48,417 nt of DNA from Temnopleurus reevesii (lineage: Eukaryota > Echinodermata > Echinoidea > Temnopleuroida > Temnopleuridae). Below the pieces are notes generated by a model. That model was not told the DNA's origin and did not search any database. It worked only from the letters and a program-made list of their open reading frames with translations. This document shows, piece after piece, positions 47,165 to 48,417 of the stretch (its first letter is position 1; each line of letters opens with the position of its first letter). The translations under genes and the position numbers were made by a program. The stretch covers positions 78,929 through 127,345 of the forward strand of contig BQKZ01000271.1 of assembly GCA_036244855.1 (NCBI GenBank). Direction: 5' to 3'.

Positions 47165-47356
47165 AGATTTTGCCATATTTTGTATTCCTTTATCTATACT
47201 TGTAAATCATTTTTATGTATGTAAAATGTTGTGTTTTTTAATGTATTTTTATGTATTTTTATATGGTATGGACCCCTTTGAAAACCAGCCTGTAGGCTGA
47301 ATAGGGCAATCCAACCTATGAATGGTGAATAAATAAATAAAATAAATAAAATAAAA
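47165..47356 (+). mobile_element. 3' end of a non-LTR retrotransposon
   Basis: Sequence ending TTTGAAAACCAGCCTGTAGG, CTGAATAGGGCAATCC and then GAATAAATAAATAAAATAAA is the usual arrangement of a CR1/L2-like 3' untranslated end with a short A/T microsatellite tail. No RT coding sequence was recognised upstream. Confidence 0.65.
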
Positions 47357-47512
47357 GATTGAATCTGGCCTCCGCAAAAGGTTATTTTGACATTCAGTAC
47401 ATAAATTGATGAAAGATGCAGTGAATTTATGCACTGAAATAGGGCTTATTTGTAAACACAACAAAAAGGCGCTAATCAATATATATCAATTTTGTTAAAC
47501 GAGTCACCTTTG

Positions 47513-47655
47513 GCTAAAGCCCCGGTCACATAGGACCCCGGAAGAAACACGATTCACCCTTTGTTAATTCACAGTTGACTGCCTTGGAACAACGAGTCGG
47601 GGTGAATCGTGTTGCTTCCGGGGTCCCATGTCAGTGTATGTGACCGGGACTTTAG
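47513..47655. mobile_element. Foldback element, copy B (inverted relative to copy A)
   Basis: The left arm, GCTAAAGCCCCGGTCACATA continuing to 47558, pairs with the right arm ending ATGTGACCGGGACTTTAGC at 47655. The right arm has a small insertion (TCAGTGT-like) and the left arm lacks the inner GACTC present in copy A. Loop sequence TTTGTTAATTCACAGTTGAC is the reverse complement of copy A's loop with a few changes, so the copy lies in opposite orientation. Arm homology extends outward to GCTAAAG, which may be the true terminus. Confidence 0.8.
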
Positions 47656-48417
47656 CTTGATTTGTGTGAAAATATCTGGAAGTGTATTTTTCGTCAAAAA
47701 TGTTTCTATCTTGGAATTACCGCAAAACACTCAGATTGCTGGGAGAGAGTTTGTTCATTGTTCAGCATTATTTCCAAAACAATGAATCATGTGACTAAAA
47801 AATGTGACATTTTCAAAGGCGCTATATAAATGCAAATTATTATTATTCTTTTATTATTTATTAATGGACGCAATTTGAATCATGTTTTTAGTGAACATTC
47901 TGTGCAACTTTTGTTAAAAATTTATGCGGCATCATTTAGGGGGTAAAACTTTTTTGTCGTGTTTATTAAAATGTAAATCATTACATCACTGTATAAACGC
48001 GTGGCTACAGTTGCAGATTGCTATAATTTTACGAATAAATTTAATTTGTGTACGTTGAGAAGACTTGAAGAGAAATACAGAAAATGAAAGAAATAGATTG
48101 TGGAAGAGGGTGAGAGGGAGGGGCTTCTAAACAGGTTATCAAGATGAGACTCAGAACGTGCTAATCCCCAACACGTTTCGTTCACCGAGACATGCTCAGC
48201 AGCTTATTACAACAAATATCCCCCACTCAACAAATTTGTATCAGTGGCCGCAAATCTCAAATCCACACATCAATTCAGACATGATTCTTTCTTCTGAAGA
48301 GGCATGTATAATGTCAAAGAAATGTTGATTTAAGAGCCAAAGATATCCCGATTAGGTCTTGGATAACTAAAAACACCCACAAGGACCGTTAAAACCAAAG
48401 ATAAATGTTTGCGATGA
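47656..48417. other. Intergenic right end
   Basis: No coding exon recognised. A SINE-type 3' tail, GGCGCTATATAAATGCAAAT followed by ATT trinucleotides, lies at about 47818-47850 in plus orientation without a recognisable head. Confidence 0.45.

Noticed and set aside
46593..47224. Conserved ORF pair suggesting a duplicated small gene
   Set aside because: The pair is the 340-bp contig overlap across the single N at 46773; the substitutions are not obviously biased to synonymous sites and no domain is recognised.

Overview
The window is eukaryotic, AT-rich, intron-containing DNA from an animal, most likely a marine invertebrate and plausibly an echinoderm such as a sea urchin. Three things suggest this: a carbonic anhydrase-related protein VIII (CA8) homologue split by spliceosomal introns, tRNA-derived SINEs with CR1/L2-like non-LTR retrotransposon remnants, and two diverged versions of several segments, as expected when a very polymorphic diploid is assembled. 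The species is an inference; no single sequence proves it. There is no prokaryotic gene organisation, and almost all short ORFs are chance readings of intergenic DNA, introns or repeats.

Left end (1-4.8 kb): the last two coding exons of a plus-strand CA8 gene (663-775 and 2018-2152), joined by a 1.24-kb intron. The same two exons reappear at 3046-3158 and 4410-4544. The second set lies in a sequence block bounded by single N characters (2448 and 4568) and is fully contained in the first, so a redundant second haplotype is much more likely than a real exon duplication. A tRNA-derived SINE lies just upstream of the penultimate exon in both versions.

Middle and right (4.8-48.4 kb): no further host exon could be supported. 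This is the 3' flank or intergenic region. It holds SINEs (17.2, 18.6, 21.6, 32.1 kb), 5'-truncated non-LTR retrotransposon pieces (6.4, 12.4-13.1, 23.4, 47.2 kb and possibly 18.9 kb), and several short inverted-repeat elements: a 185-bp element with 33-bp perfect ends at 20.3 kb, a 210-bp element at 27.5 kb with its other version at 28.9 kb, a 232-bp TA-flanked element at 31.3 kb, and two copies of a foldback element with arms up to 42 bp at 41.0 and 47.5 kb. Low-complexity tracts, a degenerate 21-bp minisatellite (45.7-46.2 kb), a 144-bp tandem duplication (44.5 kb) and two N gaps (19042-19145 and 33950-34824) complete the layout.

Assembly pattern: all five isolated N characters (2448, 4568, 27808, 30267, 46773) sit exactly where already-seen sequence begins again. 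They mark unmerged overlapping contigs or haplotypes. This explains every kilobase-scale duplication in the window and gives a useful look at allelic differences: a SINE-head deletion, a ~750-bp insertion, and sharp switches between near-identical and strongly diverged stretches.
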